The notes under the pieces were generated by a model. That model ran no database searches and was not told where the DNA came from. It worked only from the letters and a program-made list of their open reading frames with translations. DNA of 64,000 nucleotides from a virus: positions 54,229 to 118,228 of IMG/VR virus record IMGVR_UViG_3300044675_001548. One strand, written 5' to 3'. The translations under genes and the position numbers were made by a program. Below, one piece after another: positions 7,048 through 15,477 of the stretch (positions are counted from its first letter, which is position 1; each line of letters starts with the position of its first letter).

Positions 7048-7299
7048 ATGACAGAAAAAGAATTAGTTGAATTAGGCTTTGAAAAGGTAAGTATTACTGA
7101 TGATGAAAGCCAGAATGGATATGATTACTATTACTACCAAAAAGAAATGTGCAGTGGTGTTGTGTTACACAGCTCTGATAGTATAGATACTAAGGGTGAT
7201 AACTGGACATTGAAATGTTTTGAGATCCCGGCTATTAGTATCAGCACTAAGGATCATTATGATCAGTTTCTTGAAGTGATGAACAATATAATTTGTTAA
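7048..7299 (+). CDS. Conserved hypothetical phage protein
   Basis: This 83-aa protein starts ELVELGFEKVSITDDES and is followed by a tyrosine-rich strand (YDYYYYQKE) and NWTLKCFEIP. This ordering is typical of a small family found in phages of Bacteroidota and others, with no known function. It precedes the replication-type gene at 7302 by 2 bases. Confidence 0.65.
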   Translation: MTEKELVELGFEKVSITDDESQNGYDYYYYQKEMCSGVVLHSSDSIDTKGDNWTLKCFEIPAISISTKDHYDQFLEVMNNIIC

Positions 7300-7301
7300 T
7301 T

Positions 7302-7655
7302 ATGTTTAGTGGAAGATTAATTAAAAAAGATGGTAAACTTACTTATGCTAGCCCTCAAGATAAATTGGCTTATGACATATTCATTAGCAAATTAGAAGAG
7401 GGTCAGATAGTAGAAATGTATATTGATCTTGCAAATGCAGATCATAGTAAAGCACAACTTGCAAAAGTACATGCTTGTATTAGAGAAATGGCAAAAGAGT
7501 CCGGGTACACTTTTGATGAAATGAAAGATGTGGTAAAAGAAGCATCTGGTCTGGGAGGTAAATCCTTTGCAGATTGTAGTAAGGATGAACTTATGTTAGC
7601 TATAGAAGCTTGTATACAAATAGGAAGAGAACAGTTTAATCTTAATCTTGGGTAG
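7302..7655 (+). CDS. Conserved replication-module protein
   Basis: This 117-aa protein contains the pattern KVHACIREMAKESGYTFDEM and then GKSFADCSKDELMLAIEACI, seen in small proteins of phage replication and recombination modules. I cannot assign an activity; a NinB-like recombination role is possible but unproven. ATG 7302 is preferred over an upstream TTG. The stop is TAG, and its last 14 bases overlap the end of the minus-strand gene at 7642. Confidence 0.6.
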   Translation: MFSGRLIKKDGKLTYASPQDKLAYDIFISKLEEGQIVEMYIDLANADHSKAQLAKVHACIREMAKESGYTFDEMKDVVKEASGLGGKSFADCSKDELMLAIEACIQIGREQFNLNLG

Positions 7656-7953
7656 GCTCTACATAGCCTTCATCTCCTGGTTCTAATATTTCTTTTTCTT
7701 CAAACATATTGTTAGCAATAGCTTGTTTTTCAATTTCAGCTAACAAGAGAGTAGTTGTATAAAAGTGTTGTTGTAGTTCAGTTTCCAGCTCATTGTATTT
7801 TTTGGTCATTACAGCTTTAAGATCCTCTTCAATAGTTTCTTTTGGAAGGTTTTTGAAGATATAGTAAGACAAACCTTTTACCATGAGATAAAAAGCTTTG
7901 TTAACTTTGACATCAACTATAACATCATCCTTTAGTTCTTTAACCTTTACCAT
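7642..7953 (-). CDS. Conserved crAss-like phage protein on the opposite strand
   Basis: This is a 103-aa protein starting MVKVKELKDDVIVDVKVNKA, with FYTTTLLLAEIEKQA and the C-terminal LEPGDEGYVEPT. I recognise this pattern from crAss-like phages. The fold looks like a beta strand pair followed by helices; the function is unknown. It is the only minus-strand gene inside the plus-strand block, converges with and overlaps 7302-7655, and diverges from the uracil-DNA glycosylase gene with only about 30 bases between starts. An in-frame ATG six codons upstream (7971) is possible but gives an unusual N-terminus. Confidence 0.75.
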   Translation of the reverse strand: MVKVKELKDDVIVDVKVNKAFYLMVKGLSYYIFKNLPKETIEEDLKAVMTKKYNELETELQQHFYTTTLLLAEIEKQAIANNMFEEKEILEPGDEGYVEPTQD

Positions 7954-7984
7954 TGTATTAATTTTAAACAAAAATAGAAAAAAA

Positions 7985-8683
7985 ATGGACTTAGAAGAAA
8001 TTAAACAAAAAATGTTTACTAAACTTGGACCCAGCGGCTGGGACAGGGTATTTAAATCTTTTATATTTAGCAGTGACTTTGATGATATACTTACTAAGCT
8101 ATATACACTGAGTCAGGATGATAAGAGATTTACTCCACCACTAAAACAAGTGTTCAGAGCATTTGAAGAATGTCCTTATGACAAGCTAAAAGTAGTTATA
8201 GTGGGTCAGGATCCATATCCACAGTTAGGAGTTGCAGACGGTATATCATTTAGTTGTGGTAACACAGGTAAATTACAACCAAGTCTTAAGTATATCTTAG
8301 GAGAAGTAAACAGGACAGTATACAATGGTCATCCAGTAAGTGAAGATGTAGATCTTACCAGATGGTCTAATCAAGGTATACTTATGCTTAATACAGCTCT
8401 TACAACTGAGGTAAGTAAAATAGGTAGTCACTATGATATATGGAAGAAGTTTACCGCATATCTATTAGACTGGCTTAATAACTACAACCCCGGACTAATT
8501 TATGTATACATGGGTAAGAAGGCTGAAGAATGGTCTGAACTTACTACTAATACAGATTATAAGTTTATGGTAAAGCATCCTGCTAGTGCTGCATATAATG
8601 GATCTAAATGGGATTCAGATGATGTTTTTGTTAAGATATCTACAATAGTAACTAACACCACAGGTGAAATAATAACTTGGTAA
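7985..8683 (+). CDS. ung: Uracil-DNA glycosylase, family 1
   Basis: This 232-aa enzyme removes uracil from DNA. The water-activating motif GQDPYP is at residues 74-79, the uracil-binding region reads LMLNTALTT, and the minor-groove intercalation loop is HPASA at 198-202 (usually HPSP). The length matches bacterial Ung. Uracil glycosylase is a characteristic gene of crAss-like phages. The start is ATG 7985, giving a normal N-terminus; a longer frame begins inside the divergent gene and is unlikely. It overlaps the next start by one base (TAATG). The variant HPASA loop is a mild departure but should be functional. Confidence 0.95.
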   Translation: MDLEEIKQKMFTKLGPSGWDRVFKSFIFSSDFDDILTKLYTLSQDDKRFTPPLKQVFRAFEECPYDKLKVVIVGQDPYPQLGVADGISFSCGNTGKLQPSLKYILGEVNRTVYNGHPVSEDVDLTRWSNQGILMLNTALTTEVSKIGSHYDIWKKFTAYLLDWLNNYNPGLIYVYMGKKAEEWSELTTNTDYKFMVKHPASAAYNGSKWDSDDVFVKISTIVTNTTGEIITW

Positions 8684-9270
8684 TGACAGATATATTTACA
8701 AGGTTGATCCAAGAAGGATTAACACCCAATACTTACTATGTTTTACATTGTATAAGAGAGAAAATTGTTCCACATAAATCTGTCAACAAAGAATTAGAAT
8801 GCAAAAGACTGCAAACGGATCAATGGTTGACAGAAAGTTTGGAATTAACAAGCAAAAGTCTTATCTTTATGGAAGAAATTAATGGTTACTTTAAGAGAAC
8901 CAAGAAGAAAACTTCACAAGATTTAATGGGGCAAGACTTTGTAAGAAATATAGAGAAATATGTAGAAATATTTCCTAACATAAAACTCCCATCTGGTAAA
9001 TATGCTAGAGTAAATGCTAAGAATCTTGAAGCACCATTTAGATGGTTCTTTGAGACCTTTAATTACAATTGGGAGGAGGTAATTAAAGCCACAGAAAGAT
9101 ATGTTGATGAATTCAGTGTAAGAAGATATGATTTTATGAGAAACTCACAATACTTTATCAGGAAACAGGATCCAGATAAATCTTTTGAATCTGATTTGGC
9201 AACATACTGTGAGATAATCAGAAGTGGTGGTAATGAAGAACAAGTATATTTTAGTGAGAGAGTAGTATGA
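8683..9270 (+). CDS. Probable replication accessory protein (helicase-loader position)
   Basis: This 195-aa protein has an N-terminal segment resembling a winged helix (PNTYYVLHCIREKIVPHKSV) and a conserved C-terminal region with KYARVNAKNLEAPFRWFFE and YDFMRNSQYFIRK. Proteins like this sit just upstream of the DnaB-type helicase in crAss-like phages. A role in helicase loading or origin recognition is inferred from position only. ATG 8683 is chosen over a TTG two codons earlier. Confidence 0.55.
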   Translation: MTDIFTRLIQEGLTPNTYYVLHCIREKIVPHKSVNKELECKRLQTDQWLTESLELTSKSLIFMEEINGYFKRTKKKTSQDLMGQDFVRNIEKYVEIFPNIKLPSGKYARVNAKNLEAPFRWFFETFNYNWEEVIKATERYVDEFSVRRYDFMRNSQYFIRKQDPDKSFESDLATYCEIIRSGGNEEQVYFSERVV

Positions 9271-9443
9271 TAAATCTAAAACTGACTATGATTGCTGTGG
9301 TGGGGTCTTTATTTTGCTTTACTGTTATAGACTACTTTATTGTAAGTATGAGTTTCTGGCAGTATTTGATAATTGAAGTAATCATGGCAGTTGTACATAG
9401 TTTTTATAACTATGTTAAAAACAAATATTTAACTAACACATAA
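9267..9443 (+). CDS. Small two-span membrane protein (58 aa)
   Basis: The frame begins MINLKLTMIAVVGSLF and ends KYLTNT before TAA 9441-9443. Two hydrophobic stretches (LTMIAVVGSLFCFTVIDYF and FWQYLIIEVIMAVVHSF) predict a helical hairpin in the membrane. The start overlaps the previous stop (ATGA) and the helicase gene follows after 4 bases, so it is well embedded in the operon. The function is unknown. Confidence 0.6.
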   Translation: MINLKLTMIAVVGSLFCFTVIDYFIVSMSFWQYLIIEVIMAVVHSFYNYVKNKYLTNT

Positions 9444-9447
9444 ACAT

Positions 9448-10473
9448 ATGGCAGAATTATTTAATGGTGCACAGCCACTACAACCTGTAAGTGAAAGAGA
9501 TGCTTTATACAAAGCATTAGCAAAAATGGCGGCTAGAAGCCGGGGGGATATAAAATCTTTAAGAAGTGCCTGGCCCAAATTTAATGATGCCTTTTGTGAT
9601 GGATTAGAATGGAGAACTATCACCGTAGTTGGTGCTAGACCTGGTACAGGTAAAACTTTATTCATGGAACAATTGATTAGTGACATTATTGAGATGAACA
9701 GAGATCAAAGATTCCGTGTATTAAAGTTTCAAATGGAAATGGTTGATGAGACCAGTGGTATAAGAAAGTTTAGTCTGAATACAGGTGCTGATTACAACAC
9801 CCTGATGAGTAAGGGTAAGAAGATTGATAAAACTCTTTATGCAAAATGCAAGGATTATTATGATAATACAGCTCACAAGGATATAATAGATGTAATCTAT
9901 GATGCTTGTACTGTAGATGAAATGTGTGCTACTATTCATTACCAAATGCAAAAGTATTCTAAGTTGACTGTGGATGCAGATGGTAATCAGAAAAGAGAGT
10001 ACACTAATATGCTTGTTGCAATAGATCACTCAGCTTTATTTAAAAATGGTAAGGGACAAAGAGATAAATTTGAAATGTTAGGAGCTTTAGGTGAAGCACT
10101 CACCATGTTAAAGAAAAAGTATCCGGTAGCTTTTGTAGTCCTTAGCCAGTTAAATAGAAACATAGATGATCCAAAGAGAGCAGTGGATGGTGATTATGGT
10201 AATTATGTATTGGACTCAGATATTTATGGGTCAGATGCATTATTACAACATGCAGACGTTGTGCTGGGTATAAACAAACCTTCTCTGAGAAAAATAAGAC
10301 AGTATGGACCAGACAGATATATCATAAATGATGAGGATATATTAGCTTTTCACTTTTTGAAATCTAGAAATGGTACCACAAGGATAAGTTTCTTTAAACT
10401 TGACAGAGAGGTGATGAGAATAGTAGAGATACCTACTCCAGCATGTGCAACTAAAAAAGTATCAACACAGTAA
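9448..10473 (+). CDS. dnaB: Replicative DNA helicase, DnaB-like (SF4)
   Basis: This 341-aa protein corresponds to the RecA-like C-terminal domain of DnaB. It has Walker A GARPGTGKT (residues 62-70), a Walker B region ending in VAIDH, and the SF4 sensor VVLSQLNRNIDD. The usual DnaB N-terminal collar domain is absent or much reduced, as in many phage DnaB homologues. It should form a hexameric 5'-3' helicase at the fork with the phage primase at 12620 and polymerase at 21736. Confidence 0.93.
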   Translation: MAELFNGAQPLQPVSERDALYKALAKMAARSRGDIKSLRSAWPKFNDAFCDGLEWRTITVVGARPGTGKTLFMEQLISDIIEMNRDQRFRVLKFQMEMVDETSGIRKFSLNTGADYNTLMSKGKKIDKTLYAKCKDYYDNTAHKDIIDVIYDACTVDEMCATIHYQMQKYSKLTVDADGNQKREYTNMLVAIDHSALFKNGKGQRDKFEMLGALGEALTMLKKKYPVAFVVLSQLNRNIDDPKRAVDGDYGNYVLDSDIYGSDALLQHADVVLGINKPSLRKIRQYGPDRYIINDEDILAFHFLKSRNGTTRISFFKLDREVMRIVEIPTPACATKKVSTQ

Positions 10474-10482
10474 ATTTTAAGT

Positions 10483-11139
10483 ATGAATATAAGAAAAGAA
10501 AGAGAAAAAGAGTTCTTTGTAGAACACATGGAGACTTTTAAAAAGCTGGGTCTGTCAGATCCGTTTTTTATAATTAAAACTGCATTCTTCCAGAAAGGTA
10601 AATTTGGTAGACAAGTACAGTTATTTGAGTCTGAAATCAGTAAAGGTGAAGATGTCTATATTGAATTTTATGACAATGTAACTGATGATAAAGGTACTGT
10701 AACTGATGTAACCCCATTCAATGAGGACAGGCAGTTGTTTAAGTACAAAGCTAATCCATTCTATGCTGAGGAGTATGAAACAAAAGAGGGTACAAACTTT
10801 AAAGGTGAGCCTTATGTTCTTTATACTGTTCCTACATCTGAATTGGTAGCAGTTCTTGAAGATGGTACTGAGATAACTTATGCTCTTTATGAAAAGAGAA
10901 AGGAAGAGAACAAGAAAGAAGATTCTTTACCTAAGTTACAGAAAAGCTTGTCATTGTTTCCTGATTTTGAAGATGAGTTTGGTTCCGCTAAGGAAATAGA
11001 ATTAAGCAGTCAGCTTGATAAAGATGTACCATTGTCAGAGATTACTATAAGAGATCTTGCAGCTATCATGTTAATGAAGCCTGTAAGTAATAGACCATGG
11101 TTGAATGATCTGATTAAACAAACAAAAAGTGAAATATGA
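10483..11139 (+). CDS. Conserved crAss-like phage protein
   Basis: This 218-aa soluble protein sits between the DnaB-like helicase and the Sak4-like ATPase. The N-terminal half is beta-rich (VQLFESEISKGEDVYIEFYD, SELVAVLEDGTEITYALYE); the C-terminal part is helical and acidic. Its position suggests a replication or recombination accessory, perhaps binding the ATPase or ssDNA, but no diagnostic motif is visible. It overlaps the next gene by 4 bases. Confidence 0.55.
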   Translation: MNIRKEREKEFFVEHMETFKKLGLSDPFFIIKTAFFQKGKFGRQVQLFESEISKGEDVYIEFYDNVTDDKGTVTDVTPFNEDRQLFKYKANPFYAEEYETKEGTNFKGEPYVLYTVPTSELVAVLEDGTEITYALYEKRKEENKKEDSLPKLQKSLSLFPDFEDEFGSAKEIELSSQLDKDVPLSEITIRDLAAIMLMKPVSNRPWLNDLIKQTKSEI

Positions 11140-11858
11140 GTATAGTACTTCCTACTAAAAAGGTTAAGGCTGAAAGACAGAATCCAAAAAGAATGATTAT
11201 TTATTCCAAGCCTAAGACTGGTAAGACAACAGCCTATGCTGGTCTTGATGACAATTTAATCCTAGATTTGGAGAGTGGTTCTGATTATGTTGAAGCTCTG
11301 AAGATTAAAGTGAATACTTTGCAAGAGTTGCTAGATGCTGGTAAAGCTATCAAAGCAGCTGGTAATCCTTATAAGTATGTTACTGTAGATACTGTAACTG
11401 CATTAGAGGATATGATACAACCTCTTGCAATAAAACTTTACCGTCAGACACCAATGGGTAAAAACTATGATGGAGACAATGTAACTACACTACCAAATGG
11501 TGCTGGTTATTTATATATCCGTCAAGCATTCTTCCAAGTTTTAGATTTTATTGATACCTTAGCTCCCCACATTATTTTATCTGGTCATATTAAAGACAAG
11601 GTAGTTGATGATAAAGGTGAGATGGTTATGTCTGCTAACATAGACTTAACTGGTAAAATAAAGTCTTTGATTTGTGCTAATGCTGATGCTATTGGGTACA
11701 TGTACAGAAAAGGAAATAAAACTATTCTGAGCTTTAAGACTAATGAAGAAGTTACTTGTGGTGCAAGACCAGAACATCTCCGTAATGAAGAGATAGTAGT
11801 AACTGAGATGAATGAAAAAGGTGAATTGCAGTTTCACTGGGATAAAATTTATGTATAA
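11136..11858 (+). CDS. Sak4-like RecA-fold ATPase
   Basis: This 240-aa ATPase has the P-loop SKPKTGKT at residues 24-31, an acidic strand (NLILDLESGS), a Walker B-like YVTVDTVTAL and the sensor HIILSGHIKDK. This is the AAA_24/Sak4 group of phage single-domain RecA relatives, which assist single-strand annealing and recombination together with a cognate SSB. The gene after it encodes a probable ssDNA-binding protein, the usual Sak4 neighbourhood. Confidence 0.85.
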   Translation: MSIVLPTKKVKAERQNPKRMIIYSKPKTGKTTAYAGLDDNLILDLESGSDYVEALKIKVNTLQELLDAGKAIKAAGNPYKYVTVDTVTALEDMIQPLAIKLYRQTPMGKNYDGDNVTTLPNGAGYLYIRQAFFQVLDFIDTLAPHIILSGHIKDKVVDDKGEMVMSANIDLTGKIKSLICANADAIGYMYRKGNKTILSFKTNEEVTCGARPEHLRNEEIVVTEMNEKGELQFHWDKIYV

Positions 11859-11881
11859 TAACAAATAAAAAATAAAAAACA

Positions 11882-12565
11882 ATGGGATTAAGTACAACTG
11901 ACTTAGGAACTGGTGGCAGTGGGCTACCTAAAACAATTTCTCCAGGAAATCATGTGTTAAAGATTAACTATGTGGAGCTAGAAGATTTTAAATTCATTGA
12001 TAATGCAAAACATTTGCTTTTGCATGTGGAAACACAACCTATTGATGGTTTTGAAGGCTTCATGCTTGACAAAGATGATGAAAGCAAAGGTAGATATGCT
12101 GGTCAGATTGGTAAAGTTAAAGCTAGCCAATATGCATATGCAGATGGTGTAACTAAAACAGGTATTAAGATTCAGAGAGATAGATCTATCTTGATTTTTC
12201 TACAAAGCTTGTGTAAAACTGCAGGAATCAATGAGTGGTTTACTGAACAAGATGGTAAGCATGACACTATTGAAGACTTTGTAGAAGCATTTAATGCTAC
12301 TGCACCTATCAAAGATAAGTTTCTTGAGTTCTGTATTGCTGGTAGAGAATATGAAGGTAAGACAGGTTATACAAACTATGATATGTGGTTGCCAAAAGGA
12401 GAAAATAAAAAGTATGCTTATGGTGAGGTAGAGGAAGGAAAAGTTATTACTTTTGATGAATCCAAACATTTGAAAAAATTAGAGACAAAAGAAGTAAAAA
12501 GCTTTGGAGAGGATGATGACTTCACACCTCCATCTAAAACATCTTCTGACTTCAGCCTAGACTAA
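11882..12565 (+). CDS. Probable single-stranded DNA-binding protein
   Basis: This 227-aa protein has a beta-rich core (about residues 20-150) compatible with an OB-type fold, followed by an acidic, flexible tail ending DFTPPSKTSSDFSLD. The acidic tail and the location directly after a Sak4-like ATPase support an SSB role. Sequence alone does not prove it, and the tip lacks the classical final Phe. A hairpin follows the stop codon (12575). Confidence 0.55.
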   Translation: MGLSTTDLGTGGSGLPKTISPGNHVLKINYVELEDFKFIDNAKHLLLHVETQPIDGFEGFMLDKDDESKGRYAGQIGKVKASQYAYADGVTKTGIKIQRDRSILIFLQSLCKTAGINEWFTEQDGKHDTIEDFVEAFNATAPIKDKFLEFCIAGREYEGKTGYTNYDMWLPKGENKKYAYGEVEEGKVITFDESKHLKKLETKEVKSFGEDDDFTPPSKTSSDFSLD

Positions 12566-12574
12566 TAAGTTATA

Positions 12575-12607
12575 GGGGGAGTTAGAAATGGCTTCCCCTT
12601 AATTTTT
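12575..12607 (+). terminator. Hairpin between the SSB-like and primase genes
   Basis: GGGGGAG (12575-12581) pairs with CTTCCCC (12592-12598) across a 10-base loop, with one G-U pair, followed by TTAATTTTT. It could be a weak intrinsic terminator. The T run is broken and the primase ATG is only about 20 bases further, so partial read-through or a translational effect is equally possible. Confidence 0.5.
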
Positions 12608-12619
12608 AAACTAGGTAGT

Positions 12620-13603
12620 ATGATTTCAACAAAGAATTTAATTACTGATTTAGAACAAGTCCCCAGAGAATGGGTCTTTGAATATTATCTTAACCTAAAG
12701 GAAAAACTAACAGGTCAAGATGTAAAAATGTTATCTGCATTTAATGCCAAGGACAAAGTTCCATCCATGTTTGTTTATTTTGATGTAGCCTCTGGATTCT
12801 ATAAATTCAAGGACTTTTCATCTGGTTATCAGGGAGATAGCATTGAGTTGGTAAAGTATTTGTTTAACATGTCTACAAGAGGACAAGCTACAAACAAAAT
12901 ACTTCTTGAGTATCAACAGTATCTTAAAGATAACACTACATATACTCCTGAGGCTGCTATGTTTCATGATAAGTATAGAGTAGTAGATTATGAGATGAGA
13001 CACTGGAATAACTTTGATCAGACTTATTGGATGGGTTTTAAGATTGGGTCTGGAATGCTTGATAGATATAATGTAGTTCCTCTGGCTTTCTTTACTATGA
13101 GCAAAACTGAACAAGATGGTAGTATAACTTCACATACATTTAGAAAGTCCCATACTTATGGATATTTTAGAAATGATGGTAGCTTGTATAAGATATATAT
13201 GCCAAAGAGTACTCAGAAGAAGTTTATCAAGGTAGAAAACTATATTCAGGGCACAGATCAGTTGAGATATGATTGCAAGTATCTTATCATCACATCTTCA
13301 CTTAAGGATCTTATGGCTTTCAACAAATTAGGTATTAGTAATATTGAGGCTATAGCACCAGACAGTGAGAATACTATGATAGGAGAAAAGGCTATTGGAG
13401 AACTAAAACTTAAGTATCATAAAATAGTTGTGTTGTTTGACAATGATGAGCCTGGGATTAAAGCTGCTCAAAGATATTCTGATATGTATGGATTTAGCTA
13501 TATACTGCTACCAATGGAGAAAGATCTTTCTGACTCAGTTAAAGTACATGGTATAGATAAAGTAAGAGAAGTATTATTTCCATTATTAAAACAAGCATTA
13601 TGA
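12620..13603 (+). CDS. DnaG-like primase (TOPRIM)
   Basis: This 327-aa protein has a TOPRIM domain in its C-terminal half: LIITSSLKDLMAFNKLG (the conserved ..E/S..D strand), then VVLFDNDEPG with D274 and D276, and LSDSVK. The N-terminal region (VPSMFVYFDV ... FKDFSSGYQGDSIELVKYL) follows the layout of the DnaG CHC2 zinc domain but has no cysteines. It probably synthesises primers at the fork together with the DnaB-like helicase. It overlaps the next gene by 4 bases. Confidence 0.88.
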   Translation: MISTKNLITDLEQVPREWVFEYYLNLKEKLTGQDVKMLSAFNAKDKVPSMFVYFDVASGFYKFKDFSSGYQGDSIELVKYLFNMSTRGQATNKILLEYQQYLKDNTTYTPEAAMFHDKYRVVDYEMRHWNNFDQTYWMGFKIGSGMLDRYNVVPLAFFTMSKTEQDGSITSHTFRKSHTYGYFRNDGSLYKIYMPKSTQKKFIKVENYIQGTDQLRYDCKYLIITSSLKDLMAFNKLGISNIEAIAPDSENTMIGEKAIGELKLKYHKIVVLFDNDEPGIKAAQRYSDMYGFSYILLPMEKDLSDSVKVHGIDKVREVLFPLLKQAL

Positions 13604-14025
13604 GTTGGATATATCAAGGTAAAGAGTTTACTAACAGTATGATTCCTGAAGGAGCTGTGGGATTTGTGTATGAGATGGAAGCCATTATTGATGGTAAGTC
13701 TGTAAGGTATGTGGGTAAGAAGAATTTTTACTCTACTACAAAGAAGAAGTTTGGTAAAAGAGCTGTTGCTCAGATGACTGATAAAAGAAACAAGAAATAT
13801 GAGACTGTTTCTAAAGCTAGTTACCAGAACTACTATAGTAGTAATGCAGTTCTTAAAGAAGCTCACAAAGCTGGTATACCAATCAAAAGGTATATGGTCA
13901 AGATATGTTTTTCTAAAATGGAACTTACATATTTTGAGACTAAGTATCAATTTTTGAGAGAGGTTCTTGAAAAAGAAGAGTACTTGAATGGAAACATTCT
14001 AGGTAGGTTTTATAAAATCAAATAA
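13600..14025 (+). CDS. GIY-YIG-like endonuclease
   Basis: This 141-aa protein starts with a GIY-YIG-type core: GFVYEM (the GIY strand) and RYVGKKNF (the YIG strand) about 20 residues apart, followed by NYYSSNAVLKEAHKAG and a glutamate helix (ELTYFETKYQF). It resembles stand-alone phage GIY-YIG nucleases that may be homing enzymes or process phage DNA. It is tightly packed between the primase and a small gene, so it is not an obvious recent insertion. Confidence 0.7.
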   Translation: MSWIYQGKEFTNSMIPEGAVGFVYEMEAIIDGKSVRYVGKKNFYSTTKKKFGKRAVAQMTDKRNKKYETVSKASYQNYYSSNAVLKEAHKAGIPIKRYMVKICFSKMELTYFETKYQFLREVLEKEEYLNGNILGRFYKIK

Positions 14026-14026
14026 T

Positions 14027-14218
14027 ATGAGTAATGACAGGCACATCTGGGAAGGTTGGACTGTACAAGATTTTATCAATGAGTTGGAAATAACATTTCC
14101 GTACCAAAAATTTACTACAAAGGAAGAAGTTAAAAACTGGTGTAAGTCTGAACAGCCTTATTATAAGAAACACATTCCTGAAGTAGCAAAACATTTTATT
14201 CAAAAAGCAGGATTATGA
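14027..14218 (+). CDS. Small conserved hypothetical protein
   Basis: This 63-aa protein contains WEGWTVQDFINELE and KEEVKNWCKSEQPYYKKHIPE. It looks like a compact helical domain. Similar short proteins with WTVQDFI occur in Bacteroidota phages. It overlaps the next gene by 4 bases. The function is unknown. Confidence 0.6.
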   Translation: MSNDRHIWEGWTVQDFINELEITFPYQKFTTKEEVKNWCKSEQPYYKKHIPEVAKHFIQKAGL

Positions 14219-14622
14219 CAGAATTAGAATTAACAAGCCTCCTATTTAGGTTGGCTGACTATGGTATTACAGGTGTTAAAGTAAAATATGATGGTGGAGG
14301 AGACTCAGGTGCCATAGAATGGATAGGTTATACAAAAAAACCTTGTGAAACTCCAGAAGATGTAAATGATAATATAGAAGATTGGGAAAATGATTGGTTA
14401 TTAGCAAAAATTTCTGCAGATGCCCATAATGCAATTGAAGAATTTGCTCAAGAAAAACTTCTTGATGACATAGAAGACTGGTGGAATAATGAAGGTGGTT
14501 GGGGAGAGTTATGTATTTGTGTTCCTTCAGGTAAGTATATTATTAATAATAATATTAGAATTACTGACCATGAGACTCATTTTCATGATGGTAGTATTCT
14601 AGATAAAGCAGAAGAAGACTAA
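14215..14622 (+). CDS. Conserved hypothetical (DUF6878-like)
   Basis: This 135-aa acidic protein has the pattern GITGVKVKYDGGGDSGAIE near the N-terminus and NEGGWGEL ... DHETHFHDG later, which resembles the family annotated as DUF6878. The conserved D/H/G residues hint at metal or ligand binding, but no activity is known. It overlaps the following micro-gene by one base. Confidence 0.6.
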   Translation: MTELELTSLLFRLADYGITGVKVKYDGGGDSGAIEWIGYTKKPCETPEDVNDNIEDWENDWLLAKISADAHNAIEEFAQEKLLDDIEDWWNNEGGWGELCICVPSGKYIINNNIRITDHETHFHDGSILDKAEED

Positions 14623-14801
14623 TGGAAGATTTTGAAAGATGGTTAATAGATGAGTTGGAGACTCAAACATTAACAGATGAACTAAAAGATGAAATACTTG
14701 AAAGGGTAAGAGAATTGTATGATGATGCTCAGAGTGAGGGATATAGTGAAGGTACTAATCAGGTTAGAGATGAGCTTATTGAGTTATTAAACAAAATGTA
14801 A
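14622..14801 (+). CDS. Small acidic helical protein (59 aa)
   Basis: The frame starts MEDFERWLIDELETQ and ends LIELLNKM before TAA 14799-14801. It is strongly acidic and predicted helical, with heptad-like leucines. It is bounded by one-base TAATG overlaps on both sides, which is good evidence for a real coupled gene. The function is unknown. Confidence 0.6.
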   Translation: MEDFERWLIDELETQTLTDELKDEILERVRELYDDAQSEGYSEGTNQVRDELIELLNKM

Positions 14802-15148
14802 TGGCACATCCTTGGCAACATGCAAAATCATCAGCTAAGAAGTTTGGTGGTTCTCCTGTGGATTACCTAGCAATACATAACTGGTTTGATGAAACTAAGG
14901 CCTGGGTAGGTCATAGTATGCACAGAATGTTTAGACATCATAGTGAAGGTATATTTGAATGTGAGCAAAGATTTGGTATGGTGATTACCAACTCTGATGG
15001 CAAAGATGTATATGTAAGATATGTTGGTGAGCAGCATGTCAAGGAAGATTGCAATAATTATATCCCTACTGCAAAAGAATGGGTGGATATGATTGAATCT
15101 GGTAAACCACATATGTGGGCAATAAAAACTTTAAAAATTGAAGACTAA
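14801..15148 (+). CDS. DUF6915-like protein
   Basis: This 115-aa protein begins MAHPWQHAKSSAKKFGG, with IHNWFDETKAW, HRMFRHHSEGIF and RYVGEQHVKED. These histidine-rich blocks match the conserved family annotated as DUF6915, found in phages and bacteria. The many conserved His and Asp/Glu residues suggest a metal-dependent enzyme, but none has been characterised to my knowledge. It overlaps both neighbours by one base. Confidence 0.8.
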   Translation: MAHPWQHAKSSAKKFGGSPVDYLAIHNWFDETKAWVGHSMHRMFRHHSEGIFECEQRFGMVITNSDGKDVYVRYVGEQHVKEDCNNYIPTAKEWVDMIESGKPHMWAIKTLKIED

Positions 15149-15477
15149 TGGAAGAAGTAAAGGCAATTAAACTAGAAAATGAAAAAATTAAAGTGGTTTT
15201 TACAAATGAAGCTGATTCAAATGAATCAGACTTAGTAATGACACTTACTATAACTAGAGATGGAGAAAAGAAAATAACCTCAGTAAGTATAGATCCTTCT
15301 GTACTTAGTAGAGAAGCATCATTTATGGGTGAAATGTATATGAAAACTGTTGATGTTTTGTTTGCTGTGAAAAAAATATTTGATGCAGGTGAGACATATG
15401 AGGGATTACATGTATTAACTAGAGCAGAGTATAAAGAGTATGTAACAAAAGTTTTAGGTTATAAAATTGAAGACTGA
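15148..15477 (+). CDS. Hypothetical protein
   Basis: This 109-aa protein is beta-rich at the N-terminus (AIKLENEKIKVVFTNEA ... LVMTLTITRDGEKKITSVSI) and helical at the end. No motif is recognised. One-base TAATG-type overlaps on both sides place it in the coupled operon before the metallopeptidase/MoxR pair. Confidence 0.6.
   Translation: MEEVKAIKLENEKIKVVFTNEADSNESDLVMTLTITRDGEKKITSVSIDPSVLSREASFMGEMYMKTVDVLFAVKKIFDAGETYEGLHVLTRAEYKEYVTKVLGYKIED

Noticed and set aside
6992-7048. 18-codon frame between 6999 and 7048 with coupled junctions
   Set aside because: It is too short and without any distinguishing feature; the TAATG junctions alone are not enough evidence.
13498-13950. 150-codon minus-strand frame
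   Set aside because: It is antisense to the end of the primase and to the GIY-YIG-like gene, both with recognisable motifs, and its own translation has shadow-like composition.
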